From Desulfopila sp. IMCC35008 (GTDB lineage Bacteria > Desulfobacterota > Desulfobulbia > Desulfobulbales > Desulfocapsaceae): 64,000 nucleotides of DNA. The position numbers were made by a program, and so were the translations under genes. Shown in pieces: positions 42,456 to 51,607 of the stretch. Location of the stretch: NCBI RefSeq assembly GCF_010646885.2, contig NZ_CP050700.1:5400001-5464000 (forward strand), read 5' to 3'. Each line of letters opens with the position of its first letter. Position 1 is the stretch's first letter. The notes below the pieces were generated by a model. That model was not told the DNA's origin. It did not search any database and saw nothing but the letters and a program-made list of their open reading frames with translations.

Positions 42456-43565
42456 TTATGAACAAACACTATTCCTGCCCCTGTTCTTCGCCTTGTACAA
42501 GGCACTGTCGGCCTTCTCGATAAGCTGTACTTCCTTATAGCCAGGATAAGGCGTACAGCTTGCCACCCCGACACTCACCGTAAACGAGATTTTCATATCT
42601 CCATGATACTGGTCTATGTCCTCTGCGCGTGCCCGTATCCTCTCGGCCACGAAGAGTGCATGTTCCAAATCATTGCCGGGCAGGATAATTGCGAACTCCT
42701 CTCCACCATACCGGGCAACGATATCTGTCTCCCGCTGCACTTCACTTTGCAATACCAGCGACAGTCTCCGTAAACATTCATCACCCACCAGGTGACCATG
42801 CCGATCGTTGATCACCTTAAAATGATCGATATCGATTAATAACAGCGAAATACTTGCCTGGACACGGGTAGCCGCCTTTATCTCCTTCTTCAGGGAACTG
42901 TCGAAAAAACTCCTGTTCTTGAGGCCGGTCAGCCCATCCAGGGCATTCAACCGCTCCAACTCTGTATTATACCTCTTTATCATAAAAGAATATTTTAGGG
43001 CCCGCCAGTACTCCCGATGCTGAATCCGGGTGATTGAATACATACCAAGCCAATAAATACCAAAAACAAGACCCAGTGACAAATTGTCCCCGGCAAATAG
43101 AAAAGCGGTGACCATACCGGGCAGTAAAAGGCAGCTGATCAGTCCGATGGTTAAGACCCGGCTGGCCAACAGCGCGGTTACACCGCCACCGGCAAGACCT
43201 GCAGTACAAATGATGATAACCAGTGAAAACGGCTCAAGTTCGGGGAGAATCATTGACAGGGAACAGAGAGCGCCCCAGCATATTGCGGGCAACCAGATAA
43301 TGGGATAGAAGAGCAACTTCCAGCTTAATGCACTCTTCCGGTAAATCGTTTCGAAAGAGATCATCAGAAGGACCCTGCCAGCACTCAGGAGAATAAAAAC
43401 GACCGTGAACCACAGGCATATTTCAGGGGAGCTGACATAGAGTTTGTTCGGGATAATATTGGCAAACCAAAGTAAAAGATAGATAAAGCAGCCGGTAACG
43501 GACCTCCGATTTATATCGCCTCTTGCCGTAAACAGCATCTCCTCATTTATGACAATATCCTTCAA
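42456..43565 (-). CDS. Membrane-anchored diguanylate cyclase (GGDEF)
   Basis: 369 residues. Five or six hydrophobic helices fill the first 190 residues with no large periplasmic loop. A short helix then leads to the GGDEF domain (about 205-365): LDGLTGLKNRSFFD, LLIDIDHFKVINDRHGHLVGD, and the active-site GGEEF in IVARYGGEEFAIILPG. RETD five residues before GGEEF is a complete product-inhibition I-site (RxxD). It makes cyclic di-GMP from GTP. The membrane part may sense an unknown signal. It is monocistronic. Confidence 0.93.
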   Translation of the reverse strand: MKDIVINEEMLFTARGDINRRSVTGCFIYLLLWFANIIPNKLYVSSPEICLWFTVVFILLSAGRVLLMISFETIYRKSALSWKLLFYPIIWLPAICWGALCSLSMILPELEPFSLVIIICTAGLAGGGVTALLASRVLTIGLISCLLLPGMVTAFLFAGDNLSLGLVFGIYWLGMYSITRIQHREYWRALKYSFMIKRYNTELERLNALDGLTGLKNRSFFDSSLKKEIKAATRVQASISLLLIDIDHFKVINDRHGHLVGDECLRRLSLVLQSEVQRETDIVARYGGEEFAIILPGNDLEHALFVAERIRARAEDIDQYHGDMKISFTVSVGVASCTPYPGYKEVQLIEKADSALYKAKNRGRNSVCS

Positions 43566-43747
43566 TGATATGTTGTCCCTAATATATCTTTGTTTCAGTA
43601 TTGTGCTCCTCCTGAGGATACTACGACAGATAGAATTTTACTGCCACCAATCGTGGTGCCAAGACACCATTACTGCGCCTTAATGACGGGTTTAAAAACA
43701 AGGACAGTGGCTGGAAAACGGAGTTCCGTCTGAATAGGCAGCAAGGA

Positions 43748-43795
43748 ACAAAATTCCCGCTTCATTCTGACTGTGAAACGGGTATTTTGTTTTTC
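43748..43795. terminator. Bidirectional terminator after the opp operon
   Basis: ACAAAATtCCCG pairs with CGGGtATTTTGT, with a T-run to the right and, on the minus strand, an A/T-rich 3' side. It lies between the transporter operon end and the GGDEF gene start. Confidence 0.6.
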
Positions 43796-43816
43796 GGTAC
43801 TGAATTAAATTCTGCA

Positions 43817-44821
43817 TTATTGCTGCTCCCAGAAGTGACAGGCAACCTGGTGATTGGCTGCGACCTCCGTAAGAGCTGGTTTCTGCTTCGCGCATAATGG
43901 CTGGGCCAGCGGGCAGCGGGTACGGAAAACACAACCAGAGGGAGGGGCCAGCGGTGAGGGCAGATCGCCTTCCAACACGATCCTCTGCTTGTTTTTTTCC
44001 TTATCCGGGTCAGGAATTGGCACAGCGGATATCAACGCCCTGGTATACGGATGCTTTGGGGCTGCATAGAGGTTTTTCTTATCCGCAATCTCCATGACGT
44101 TCCCAAGATAAAGGACCATAATACGGTGACTGATATGCCGTACTATGGAAAGATCATGGCTGATAAAGATCAGTGACAACCCGAAGGTTTTTTGCAGCTC
44201 CTGAATCAGGTTGATTATCTGGGCCTGGATGGAAACGTCAAGGGCTGAAACCGGTTCGTCACAGACAATGAGTTTTGGTTTCAGAATCATGGCCCGGGCG
44301 ACACCAATACGCTGACACTGCCCTCCCGAAAACTCATGGGGATACCGGTTGATCATAAGTGGCAACAGGCCCACCTGCTCCATCATCTCCGCGACACGCT
44401 CTTTTTTCTCACCATTGCCTAACTCCGGATAGTGGACGGTGAGCGGCTCGGCAATAATATCACCGATGGTCATACGCGGGTTGAGACTCGCCAACGGATC
44501 CTGAAAGATAATCTGCAGCTCCTTGCGATACGAGATCATCTCTTTCGGGCCCAGCCCCTCAATATGGTCCCCCTGCCAGACGACCTGACCTCCGGATAAG
44601 TCAAGCAGTTGAAGCACACCCCGCCCCAGCGTCGATTTCCCACAACCCGACTCGCCAACTATCCCGAGGGTTTCCCCGCTGTAGATGGAAAAGCTCACGT
44701 CATCAACCGCTTTTAACGGCGTCGGGGGAACAAACAGCTTGCCTGAATCAATGGGGAAATAGACCTTGAGACCGTTGACCGAAAGAATCGGATTCTCTGT
44801 TGTATTCACGCTCATGCTCAT
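43817..44821 (-). CDS. oppF: Oligopeptide/dipeptide ABC transporter ATPase, OppF/DppF type
   Basis: 334 residues; one of two cytoplasmic ATPases of the peptide importer. Walker A GESGCGKSTLGRGVL, Q-loop FQDPLASLNP, signature FSGGQCQRIGVARAM, Walker B LIVCDEPVSALD and H-loop FISHDLSI are intact. The C-terminal oligopeptide-transporter extension contains CVFRTRCPLAQPLC, a Cys-rich segment that in related proteins binds [4Fe-4S]. The start overlaps the upstream ATPase stop by four bases (ATGA). Last gene of the operon. Confidence 0.94.
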   Translation of the reverse strand: MSMSVNTTENPILSVNGLKVYFPIDSGKLFVPPTPLKAVDDVSFSIYSGETLGIVGESGCGKSTLGRGVLQLLDLSGGQVVWQGDHIEGLGPKEMISYRKELQIIFQDPLASLNPRMTIGDIIAEPLTVHYPELGNGEKKERVAEMMEQVGLLPLMINRYPHEFSGGQCQRIGVARAMILKPKLIVCDEPVSALDVSIQAQIINLIQELQKTFGLSLIFISHDLSIVRHISHRIMVLYLGNVMEIADKKNLYAAPKHPYTRALISAVPIPDPDKEKNKQRIVLEGDLPSPLAPPSGCVFRTRCPLAQPLCAKQKPALTEVAANHQVACHFWEQQ

Positions 44822-45780
44822 ACCATTTTCTCCAGGAAACAGGCCTTCTTACGATCTCCTTCAATATCCTCCAGAGGCGGTCGCTCCAGGTTGCATTTGT
44901 CCATCGCATAAGTACAACGCGGGGCATAGCTGCATCCATCCGGCAAATCCTGCAGATCGGGTGGCTGACCCGGGATGGTATACAGGGTCCCCTCTCTCTC
45001 CTCATCAAGCCTCGGCATGGAGCTCAGCAGACCTTTCGTATACGGATGCTGGGGATCATGGAAGACCTCGCTGACCGTAGCCTGCTCGACGATCCTGCCC
45101 CCGTACATTACCACTACCCGGTCGCTTAAACCTGCAATAACCCCCAGATCATGGGTGATCATGACAGTGGCCATATTCAGTTCACGGCCCAGCCGGGCGA
45201 GGAGTTCGAGAATCTGGGCCTGCACGGTTACATCAAGGGCGGTAGTTGGTTCATCGGCGATCAGCAGTTTTGGCTGGCAGAGAAGCGCCATGGCAATCAT
45301 GACACGCTGACGCATACCACCTGAAAATTCATGGGGATACATGCGAAACCGTTTTTTTGATTCCGGGATACCCACCAGATCCAGCATCTCGATAGAGGTC
45401 ACAGCAGCCTTTTCCTCACTCATGCCACGATGTTCCACCAGCACCTCGGTCATCTGCTTGGAGATCCTGAGATACGGGTTGAGCGATGTCATCGGGTCCT
45501 GGAAAATCATCGAGAACTCGACGCCACGGAGCCGGTTGAGATCTTTTGGGCTGAGGCCAAGGATCTGCTCCCCTTCAAAATACACTTTGCCTTCAGTCGT
45601 ACCATTTTTAGCCAGCAACCCCATAAGCGACATGAAGACCTGGGTCTTACCGGATCCGGACTCACCGACAATACCGAGACATTCTCCGGCCTGGACCGAG
45701 AAACTCACGTCATTAACGGCGCAGACCTCGCCGTCATGGGTGTGAAATCGTGTGGTTAGATTCTGTACATCAAGCAGCAT
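44818..45780 (-). CDS. oppD: Oligopeptide/dipeptide ABC transporter ATPase, OppD/DppD type
   Basis: 320 residues. Walker A GESGSGKTQVFMSLMGLL, Q-loop FQDPMTSLNP, signature FSGGMRQRVMIAMAL, Walker B LLIADEPTTALD and H-loop MITHDLGVI are present. The C-terminal CSYAPRCTYAMDKC is the Cys-rich extension of this subfamily. It starts two bases after the OppC gene stop; AAGGAT precedes the ATG. It forms the ATPase pair with the following gene. Confidence 0.94.
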   Translation of the reverse strand: MLLDVQNLTTRFHTHDGEVCAVNDVSFSVQAGECLGIVGESGSGKTQVFMSLMGLLAKNGTTEGKVYFEGEQILGLSPKDLNRLRGVEFSMIFQDPMTSLNPYLRISKQMTEVLVEHRGMSEEKAAVTSIEMLDLVGIPESKKRFRMYPHEFSGGMRQRVMIAMALLCQPKLLIADEPTTALDVTVQAQILELLARLGRELNMATVMITHDLGVIAGLSDRVVVMYGGRIVEQATVSEVFHDPQHPYTKGLLSSMPRLDEEREGTLYTIPGQPPDLQDLPDGCSYAPRCTYAMDKCNLERPPLEDIEGDRKKACFLEKMV

Positions 45781-45782
45781 AA

Positions 45783-46694
45783 TTATCTATCCTTCGGGTC
45801 CAGGGCATCGCGCAGACCGTCACCGATGAAGTTAAAACAGAAAAGGGTCAAGGCCAGGAAGGTCGCAGGAAAGATCAGCAGCCACGGGGCTGACTCCATC
45901 TGCTTCGCTCCTTCTGATATCAAAACCCCCCAGCTGGTCAACGGCTCCTGGACACCCAGTCCGAGGAACGAGAGAAAACTCTCTGTCAGGATTACCATGG
46001 GAATAGTCAGTGTCATATAGACGATGACCGGACCCAGCACATTGGGGATAATGTGGCGGAGAATAATTTTCCAGTTCGATACACCCACTGCATGGGCCGC
46101 TTCAATAAAGTCCTTCTTCTTCACCGACAGGGTCTGGCCCCTCACTATCCGGGCCATGGTAAGCCACTCGACGGCACCGAGCGCCACAAAAATAAGAAAG
46201 ATATTCCGGCCAAAAAAGACCATCAGCAATATCACAAAAAACATAAACGGCAGGGAGTAAAGAATATCCACTATCCGCATCATCACGTTATCCGTCCGTC
46301 CGCCGAGAAAACCGGAAGTCGCGCCGTAGGTCACGCCGATAAGAAGACTGACTGTGGTGGCAAGGACCCCGACCATAAGCGAGATGCGTGCCCCATACAG
46401 GGTCCGGACAAACAAATCCCGCCCGTTTCCGTCAGTGCCAAACCAGTGTTTGAGCTCCATATTGGGCGGACCGGGAAAATCGTACCCCCAGTCCGGTTCA
46501 TCATAGGCCCATGGTGAGAGCAGGGGTGCAACAATCGCCAGAACCACGATAATGGAGAGCAGTATCATGGAGACTACTGCCGCTTTATTATGAAAAAGTC
46601 GCCGCCGTGCGTCCTGCCACAGGGACCGCCCCTTCACCACTTCTGCCGACTCAAGCCCGTTAAGCCCGTCTTGTATGTATGATTTCGTTCCCAC
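45783..46694 (-). CDS. oppC: Oligopeptide/dipeptide ABC transporter permease, OppC/DppC type
   Basis: 303 residues with an N-terminal OppC_N helix (FHNKAAVVSMILLSIIVVLAIVAPLL) followed by the binding-protein-dependent permease domain, about six membrane helices, and the EAAHAVGVSNWKIILRHIIPNV coupling loop. Translation starts at a GTG that overlaps the OppB stop by one base (TAGTG). HWFGTDGNGRDLFVRTLYGAR is the usual OppC entry motif. Confidence 0.94.
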   Translation of the reverse strand: MGTKSYIQDGLNGLESAEVVKGRSLWQDARRRLFHNKAAVVSMILLSIIVVLAIVAPLLSPWAYDEPDWGYDFPGPPNMELKHWFGTDGNGRDLFVRTLYGARISLMVGVLATTVSLLIGVTYGATSGFLGGRTDNVMMRIVDILYSLPFMFFVILLMVFFGRNIFLIFVALGAVEWLTMARIVRGQTLSVKKKDFIEAAHAVGVSNWKIILRHIIPNVLGPVIVYMTLTIPMVILTESFLSFLGLGVQEPLTSWGVLISEGAKQMESAPWLLIFPATFLALTLFCFNFIGDGLRDALDPKDR

Positions 46695-47617
46695 TATTCA
46701 ACCTTCACTCTCGGATCGAGGAACCCGTATATCAGGTCAACGATCAAATTCAGGCAAATGATGAGAACCGCATAGAAGATCACAACCCCCATCACTACCG
46801 GATAGTCTCGATTGAGTGCACCGTTTACAAAGTATCTCCCGATTCCGGGTACATCAAAGATCGATTCGATAACCACCGAGCCTGTAATAACTGCCGCCGT
46901 CGCAGGACCAAGATAGGAGACGACTGGTAGTAAGCCACCCTTTAAAGCGTGCCGGACTACTACAATTTGTTCGGTCAACCCTTTCGCACGAGCAGTCCGG
47001 ATATGATTGGAGTGCATGGTCTCCACCATGGAACCACGGGTCAAGCGGGCGACATAGGCTATCTGCGGCAGGGCCAGGGTAACAACCGGCAATATGGAAT
47101 ATTGCAGGGCTCCCCCCCCCCATCCGGCCACCGGCAGCCAGGAGAGATACACCCCAAACACCAATGCCAGAAGCGGCGCCATGACAAAGTTAGGGATCAC
47201 AATCCCCGTCATGGCCATGCCCATCACACAATAATCGAAAGTGGAATTCTGGTTCAGTGCGGCGATAGTCCCGGTAGTTACCCCGAACACAATAGCGAGA
47301 AAAATTGCTGCCATTCCGAGACGAAGGCTCACCGGGAATCCTGCCTTGATGAGGTCGTTGACGGTAAAATCGAGGTATTTGTACGATGGGCCGAAATCCC
47401 CTTGCAGGATATTCTTCATGTAGTCGATATACTGCTCGTGGATCGGCTTGTCGAGATTATAGGCTTTCAGGATATTGGCCTCGATCTCCGGCGGCAACTG
47501 TCGCTCGCGGTCAAACGGACCGCCCGGAGCCATGCGCATCATGAAAAAGGCAATGGTAATGATAATGAAGAGTGTGGGAATAGCACTTCCCAGACGACGA
47601 ACAGCGTAAGCAAACAT
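46694..47617 (-). CDS. oppB: Oligopeptide/dipeptide ABC transporter permease, OppB/DppB type
   Basis: 307 residues. MFAYAVRRLGSAIPTLFIIITIAFFMMRMAPGGPF (in two parts) is the standard OppB start. The coupling loop is HIRTARAKGLTEQIVVVRHALK. It ends RYFVNGALNRDYPVVMGVV and DLIYGFLDPRVKVE. AGGAG lies six bases before the ATG at 47617, so an in-frame ATG 45 bases upstream is rejected. A hairpin separates it from the binding-protein gene. Confidence 0.94.
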   Translation of the reverse strand: MFAYAVRRLGSAIPTLFIIITIAFFMMRMAPGGPFDRERQLPPEIEANILKAYNLDKPIHEQYIDYMKNILQGDFGPSYKYLDFTVNDLIKAGFPVSLRLGMAAIFLAIVFGVTTGTIAALNQNSTFDYCVMGMAMTGIVIPNFVMAPLLALVFGVYLSWLPVAGWGGGALQYSILPVVTLALPQIAYVARLTRGSMVETMHSNHIRTARAKGLTEQIVVVRHALKGGLLPVVSYLGPATAAVITGSVVIESIFDVPGIGRYFVNGALNRDYPVVMGVVIFYAVLIICLNLIVDLIYGFLDPRVKVE

Positions 47618-47657
47618 CTGATTCTCCTGAAGTTGTCCGGATTCAAAAGACAAAAAC

Positions 47658-47686
47658 ATCACAGGAGCCGCCAGGGCTCCTGTGAT
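47658..47686 (-). terminator. Internal terminator/attenuator between oppA and oppB
   Basis: ATCACAGGAGCC pairs perfectly with GGCTCCTGTGAT (12 bp, 5-nt loop). On the minus strand it is followed by GTTTTTG. It begins 14 bases past the oppA stop and would leave extra oppA transcript over the membrane and ATPase genes. Confidence 0.85.
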
Positions 47687-47699
47687 GGATTATACAAAA

Positions 47700-49277
47700 C
47701 TACTTCAGGGAAACATAACGCCAGCGATGAATGTCTTTCGGGTTATCTTCAAATCCGACAACTTTCTTGCTGACGAGGTTCTTTGATACATAGTGATAGA
47801 TAGGGATTACCGGCTGATCAGCCATAGCCATAGCCTCGGCCTTACGCATCAACTCACCACGCTTAACAAGATCGGCGGTAACCTCAGCCTGCTTCATCAG
47901 GCTGTCATACTCCGGATTGGAATACCGGCCATAGTTGTTCGCTCCGGTCCGGGTTTCAAGCAGGTACAGGAAGTTCTGGGCATCATTATAGTCGGCAATC
48001 CAACCGGCACGGGCCACCTGGAAATCACCTTGCTTGAGGTCAGCGTAGTGAACCTTTACTTCTGAATTGAACAGTTCGGTTTTCACGCCAATCTGCTTCC
48101 ACATTGAAGCTACGGCAACGGCGATACGCTTGTGATTTTCAGAGGTGTTGTACCTGAGCGTCAGCTCCAGAGGGTTCTTCTCGTCATATCCGGCTTCTTT
48201 AAGCAGGGCCTTGGCCATCTTCACACGCTCGCCATACGGAGTGTCTTTCCACTCAACTTCTGCCGGGTTGTCATAGTAGGCAACTCCCGGGGGTACGAAG
48301 GAGTACGCTGCAAGCTCACCGGTCTTCAGCACCTTGTCGACGATAGCTTCACGATTGACAGCCATGGAAAGAGCTTTTCTTATGCGAACATCGGTAAATG
48401 GCTCTTTGGCGGAATTAATCGGATAATAGTAGCATCCCATGTAAGGAGCAATACGGGTCTCATCCGGCAGGTTCTTTTTCAGCCACTCGATCTGATCGGA
48501 GGCAAAGTCCATCGCGACATCAATCTCACCCGCACGAAAACGCTTTTGTACCGCTGCACGGTCTTCCTGGGTGTAAAAGGTGATATCGTCGATCTTCAGA
48601 TCGGCAGCGCCCCACCACTTGTCGTTTTTGGTCAGCTTCACGTGGGTGTTCGGCAGCCATTCAACAAGTTTGTATGGACCGTTCACAACCATATTCGCCG
48701 GCTTGGTCCATTCCTTGCCTTTTGCCTCGATAACATGTTTGGGAACGGGATAAGCGGTGTAATGGGTCAGCAGTTCAAGAAAATACGGAGCAGGTCCGGT
48801 CAATTTGATCTCGAGGGTATAATCGTCGATAGCTTTTACAGCCAGAGTCGAAGCTTCCGCTTTACCGGTATTAATTGCTTCCGCTCCTTCGATAATATAC
48901 AGCAGGGAGGCATATTCTGCTGCGGTCTCAGGCAGCAGGATACGCTGCATGGAGAAAACAAAATCATTGGCGGTCAGCGGAGTGCCGTCAGACCACATTG
49001 ATTTGCGCAGCTTGAAGGTATACGTCTTACCATCTTCTGAGACGGTCCATGATTCCGCAACACCTGGAACAGCTTTGGACTTTGGATCCTCAGTCGTCAG
49101 ACCGAGAAACATATCTCCGACAATGTAATTCTCCCAGGTACCGCTCACCTTATGTGGATCAAGTGATGCAGGTTCACCCATGGAAGCAACACGAAGGGTG
49201 GTTCCGCCAAAAGCAGCGGTCGAACCCAAGATCGCAAAGCAACACAATGCTACCAACAACGCATGGACTCTTTTCAT
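47700..49277 (-). CDS. oppA: Oligopeptide/dipeptide ABC transporter substrate-binding protein
   Basis: 525 residues with a signal peptide (MKRVHALLVALCCFAILGSTAAFG); no lipobox Cys, so a soluble periplasmic form. Family 5 binding-protein blocks are GEPASLDPHKVSGTWENYIV, VPGVAESWTVSEDGKTYTFKLR, WSDGTPLTANDFVFSMQR, NGPYKLVEW and RKALSMAVNREAI. GGAGG precedes the ATG. The substrate is a peptide by family; the length and SMAVNR block favour OppA over DppA. First gene of the five-gene operon. Confidence 0.94.
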   Translation of the reverse strand: MKRVHALLVALCCFAILGSTAAFGGTTLRVASMGEPASLDPHKVSGTWENYIVGDMFLGLTTEDPKSKAVPGVAESWTVSEDGKTYTFKLRKSMWSDGTPLTANDFVFSMQRILLPETAAEYASLLYIIEGAEAINTGKAEASTLAVKAIDDYTLEIKLTGPAPYFLELLTHYTAYPVPKHVIEAKGKEWTKPANMVVNGPYKLVEWLPNTHVKLTKNDKWWGAADLKIDDITFYTQEDRAAVQKRFRAGEIDVAMDFASDQIEWLKKNLPDETRIAPYMGCYYYPINSAKEPFTDVRIRKALSMAVNREAIVDKVLKTGELAAYSFVPPGVAYYDNPAEVEWKDTPYGERVKMAKALLKEAGYDEKNPLELTLRYNTSENHKRIAVAVASMWKQIGVKTELFNSEVKVHYADLKQGDFQVARAGWIADYNDAQNFLYLLETRTGANNYGRYSNPEYDSLMKQAEVTADLVKRGELMRKAEAMAMADQPVIPIYHYVSKNLVSKKVVGFEDNPKDIHRWRYVSLK

Positions 49278-49690
49278 CGAATTCCTCCATTAAATTGATT
49301 TTTTTTTGCTGTGATATAAATAGATTATTATCGCACAGCAGCTACAAGACTCCTCTTGTTCCAGGTGTTTATTTATACCTAATTCGATCTTCTGGCAAGA
49401 CCGAACAGCCGATCTGGTTCAAAATAAGAACCAGTCAACAACTCGAAAAAATTAAGCCCCCTTGGCTATTTCAGGGCCTCATCCTTATCATTGTATACAA
49501 TATATTAAAAGTTCTGAATAAAATTAGGAACCGCTACATTTCGGTAGAACAAAAAAATATGGCCATTTTTCAAATTTACCCACTCCGGTCTTTTAATTGA
49601 CCATGGGGAGAGCAACAGGTAAATTGTAGCATTATTTTGTTGTACCATCCAAACCCGTTAGACGATTAGCATCCTGAACAGTCTATACGG
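49278..49690. other. Divergent intergenic region between oppA and the YqeY-like gene
   Basis: AT-rich; it must hold the oppA promoter on the minus strand and the upstream part of the YqeY promoter. A run of ten T lies just before oppA. No gene is seen. Confidence 0.5.
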
Positions 49691-49716
49691 TTCTGTCAGG
49701 CTCCTGCCTGACAGAA
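49691..49716. terminator. Perfect 11-bp hairpin before the YqeY-like gene
   Basis: TTCTGTCAGGC pairs with GCCTGACAGAA around TCCT. There is no T-tract; it could be a leader element or operator. Confidence 0.45.
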
Positions 49717-49767
49717 GGAATACCTTCATTGTTAACACCCGGAAACTATTTTACAAGGAGAATATAT

Positions 49768-50163
49768 ATGAGTTTACAAAATACGATCCAGGGCGGCTTG
49801 AAAGACGCCATGAAAGCAAAGGATTCCGTAAAAACCGGTGCCATCCGTATTTTAATAGGGGAATTTCAGCGTCAACCTGAAAAAGAGTTGAGTGATGAAC
49901 AGGTTATACAAATCATCAAGAAACTCATAAAATCGGAAAAAGAACTGCTCGCCGCCTCAGGTGAAAGTGATACGGGGTATATTACGGTGCTTGAAGGGTA
50001 TTTGCCTGCCCAGGCGAGTGAAGAGGATATCCGGGCCTGGATAGCCGGCAATATCGATTTCTCTGAGTTTAATAACAAGATGCAGGCAATGCGCCCTATC
50101 ATGACCCATTTCGGTTCAAGCGTGGACGGAAACATCGTTAAGAAAATCCTGCAGGAAATGTAA
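49768..50163 (+). CDS. yqeY: GatB/YqeY domain protein
   Basis: 131-residue stand-alone YqeY-type protein, related to the tail of the GatB amidotransferase subunit. The start (MSLQNTIQGGLKDAMKAKDSV) and AIRILIGEFQRQP, IQIIKKLIKSEKELL and MRPIMTHFGSSVDGNIVKKIL are typical. AGGAG precedes the ATG at 49768, so the longer upstream frame is rejected. The family may contact tRNA but its role is not settled. It is shorter than the usual 148 or so residues, with a compact middle. Confidence 0.85.
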   Translation: MSLQNTIQGGLKDAMKAKDSVKTGAIRILIGEFQRQPEKELSDEQVIQIIKKLIKSEKELLAASGESDTGYITVLEGYLPAQASEEDIRAWIAGNIDFSEFNNKMQAMRPIMTHFGSSVDGNIVKKILQEM

Positions 50164-51294
50164 AAAAGGAGAGAAAATCAGAAAAGTACAGAATGCTATT
50201 CCGACGAGGAACATGCCAGATATGCTGTTCACAGCGTCGGAATATCATGTGCTTGTTGACCTGTTCACCTCATGGTTCACCCTTTGGACCAGCACTTCAA
50301 TCCTAGCTAAACCCGGTCGTCATAATCAGTTGCGACCTGAAGAGATGATAGTAAATACCTGGCATGCCAGGCTAAACCTGTCTCTGCACCCCACCTGTAC
50401 TTGACGGTTACAGCCTGGCAAACCTGGTATTTACAGTCATACGATGCCTACTGCTTGTACTTCTTTGCACCGTACGTTTTCATTATAGCAACCGCCATGC
50501 CAGATTTCTTTTTCTTCCCGGCAAAGAGCCAGATGACTCACCAAATTTACATTTTATATAGTTATTTCTATATTTTATATAATATTCTTTACCGAATGGT
50601 ATTCCTATCCTTTCATTTGTCTGTACTTCTTCCTTATGACTCACGACTCAAAGTCCTTCCAAATCTGTAAAACCGGATTAACCCTGCCTGAAAATCATTC
50701 ATCATGTTCTTACATTCAGGAAAAACACCCCCTTCTATAGATTCTTGCAAAAGGCTCTATCATACTGTATTGACAATTCATAGTTCTTTTCTATCTGATA
50801 ACTGAATCCAGCAAAACAACGTCTGAAAAATCAGACAGATTGACAATCACACCGCTATACCTAGTCAGGTTCCGCCGAAATTATCACGATATTCGTCTAC
50901 AATTAACCATGACATTCATGGAGGGGATGCCATTTGCTACATTATAATCCTCTGCAAATCCATGTCCCTCCATACAATGTGTGCAATATATATCAACCTC
51001 GCATGATATTGATCTCATGAATGACCAGATATACACATGAGCCGCCAGAGCCAAAATCGCTCCGTTTTTTCAGACAAGATATCGTCCTTGCCACATAAAA
51101 ACATCACGCCTGCATCATCCGGATTTCGAAAACCCATTGAAATAGAGTGAAAGAACGTGATAAATTAAGAAAATTGCCAGCGACCTTCCGGTTCCCTGTC
51201 TTCTCTCAGCCGATATATGATTGAACGGGTACTAGGGTAAAGGTACGCTACTTACAGCAGTTTCTGCCATACACACCTATCAGGAGGAATCCAG
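50164..51294. other. 1.1-kb AT-rich gene desert
   Basis: No open frame with a ribosome site or recognisable protein is seen. Two small frames around 50213-50670 are low-complexity and hydrophobic by composition. The only clear structure is the hairpin at 50919-50973. It may hold an unannotated RNA or remnants of a lost gene. Confidence 0.5.
50919..50973. other. Two-tier hairpin in the gene desert, possible small RNA
   Basis: The outer TGGAGGG pairs with CCCTCCA and the inner ATTTGC with GCAAAT around a 16-nt loop, giving a two-tier stem. No T-tract follows. The exposed GGAGG/CCUCC could interact with ribosome sites. Confidence 0.3.
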
Positions 51295-51504
51295 ATGGCC
51301 CTGCCCAAGGACATGTATCAGTGCCAGATCAGTAATTGCGGATATATTTACGACCCGGATAAGGGGGAACCCAAAACCGACACACCGCCAGGAACCGCAT
51401 TTAAAGACCTGCCGGATGACTGGTCCTGCCCGTTCTGCCAGGCCAGTAAGAAAAGCTTCCGGCCCCTGGCCGGCCCTGGTTCCGTGCTGGCAGACGGCAT
51501 ATAA
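51295..51504 (+). CDS. Rubredoxin with CX4C first Cys pair
   Basis: 69 residues; a one-iron electron carrier. Iron ligands are Cys in YQCQISNCGYIYDP and in WSCPFCQASK. The N-terminal pair is spaced CX4C instead of the usual CX2C, as in rubredoxin-2 of Desulfovibrio desulfuricans; the second pair is CX2C. GYIYDPDKGEP and PPGTAFKDLPDDW are standard. A 15-residue C-terminal extension follows. GGAGG precedes the ATG and an intrinsic terminator follows the stop, so it is its own transcript. Confidence 0.95.
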   Translation: MALPKDMYQCQISNCGYIYDPDKGEPKTDTPPGTAFKDLPDDWSCPFCQASKKSFRPLAGPGSVLADGI

Positions 51505-51520
51505 TTCCCGATGTAAGACA

Positions 51521-51553
51521 AAAACCGCCATACCTTTTCAGTATGGCGGTTTT
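51521..51553. terminator. Intrinsic terminator, bidirectional, after the rubredoxin gene
   Basis: AAAACCGCCATAC pairs perfectly with GTATGGCGGTTTT (13 bp, 7-nt loop). The T/A flanks allow use by the convergent operon ending at 51608 as well. Confidence 0.9.
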
Positions 51554-51607
51554 CAGAGAGGAGTTTACAGCTACAACAGTACTACTTTTTGGTCCTTCAC
51601 CTTCAAG

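Noticed and set aside
46949..47773. 274-codon plus-strand frame
   Set aside because: Antisense to oppB and the oppA end; no ribosome site.
50213..50670. Two small open frames in the gene desert
   Set aside because: Unusual composition, no ribosome site, no signal of selection visible.
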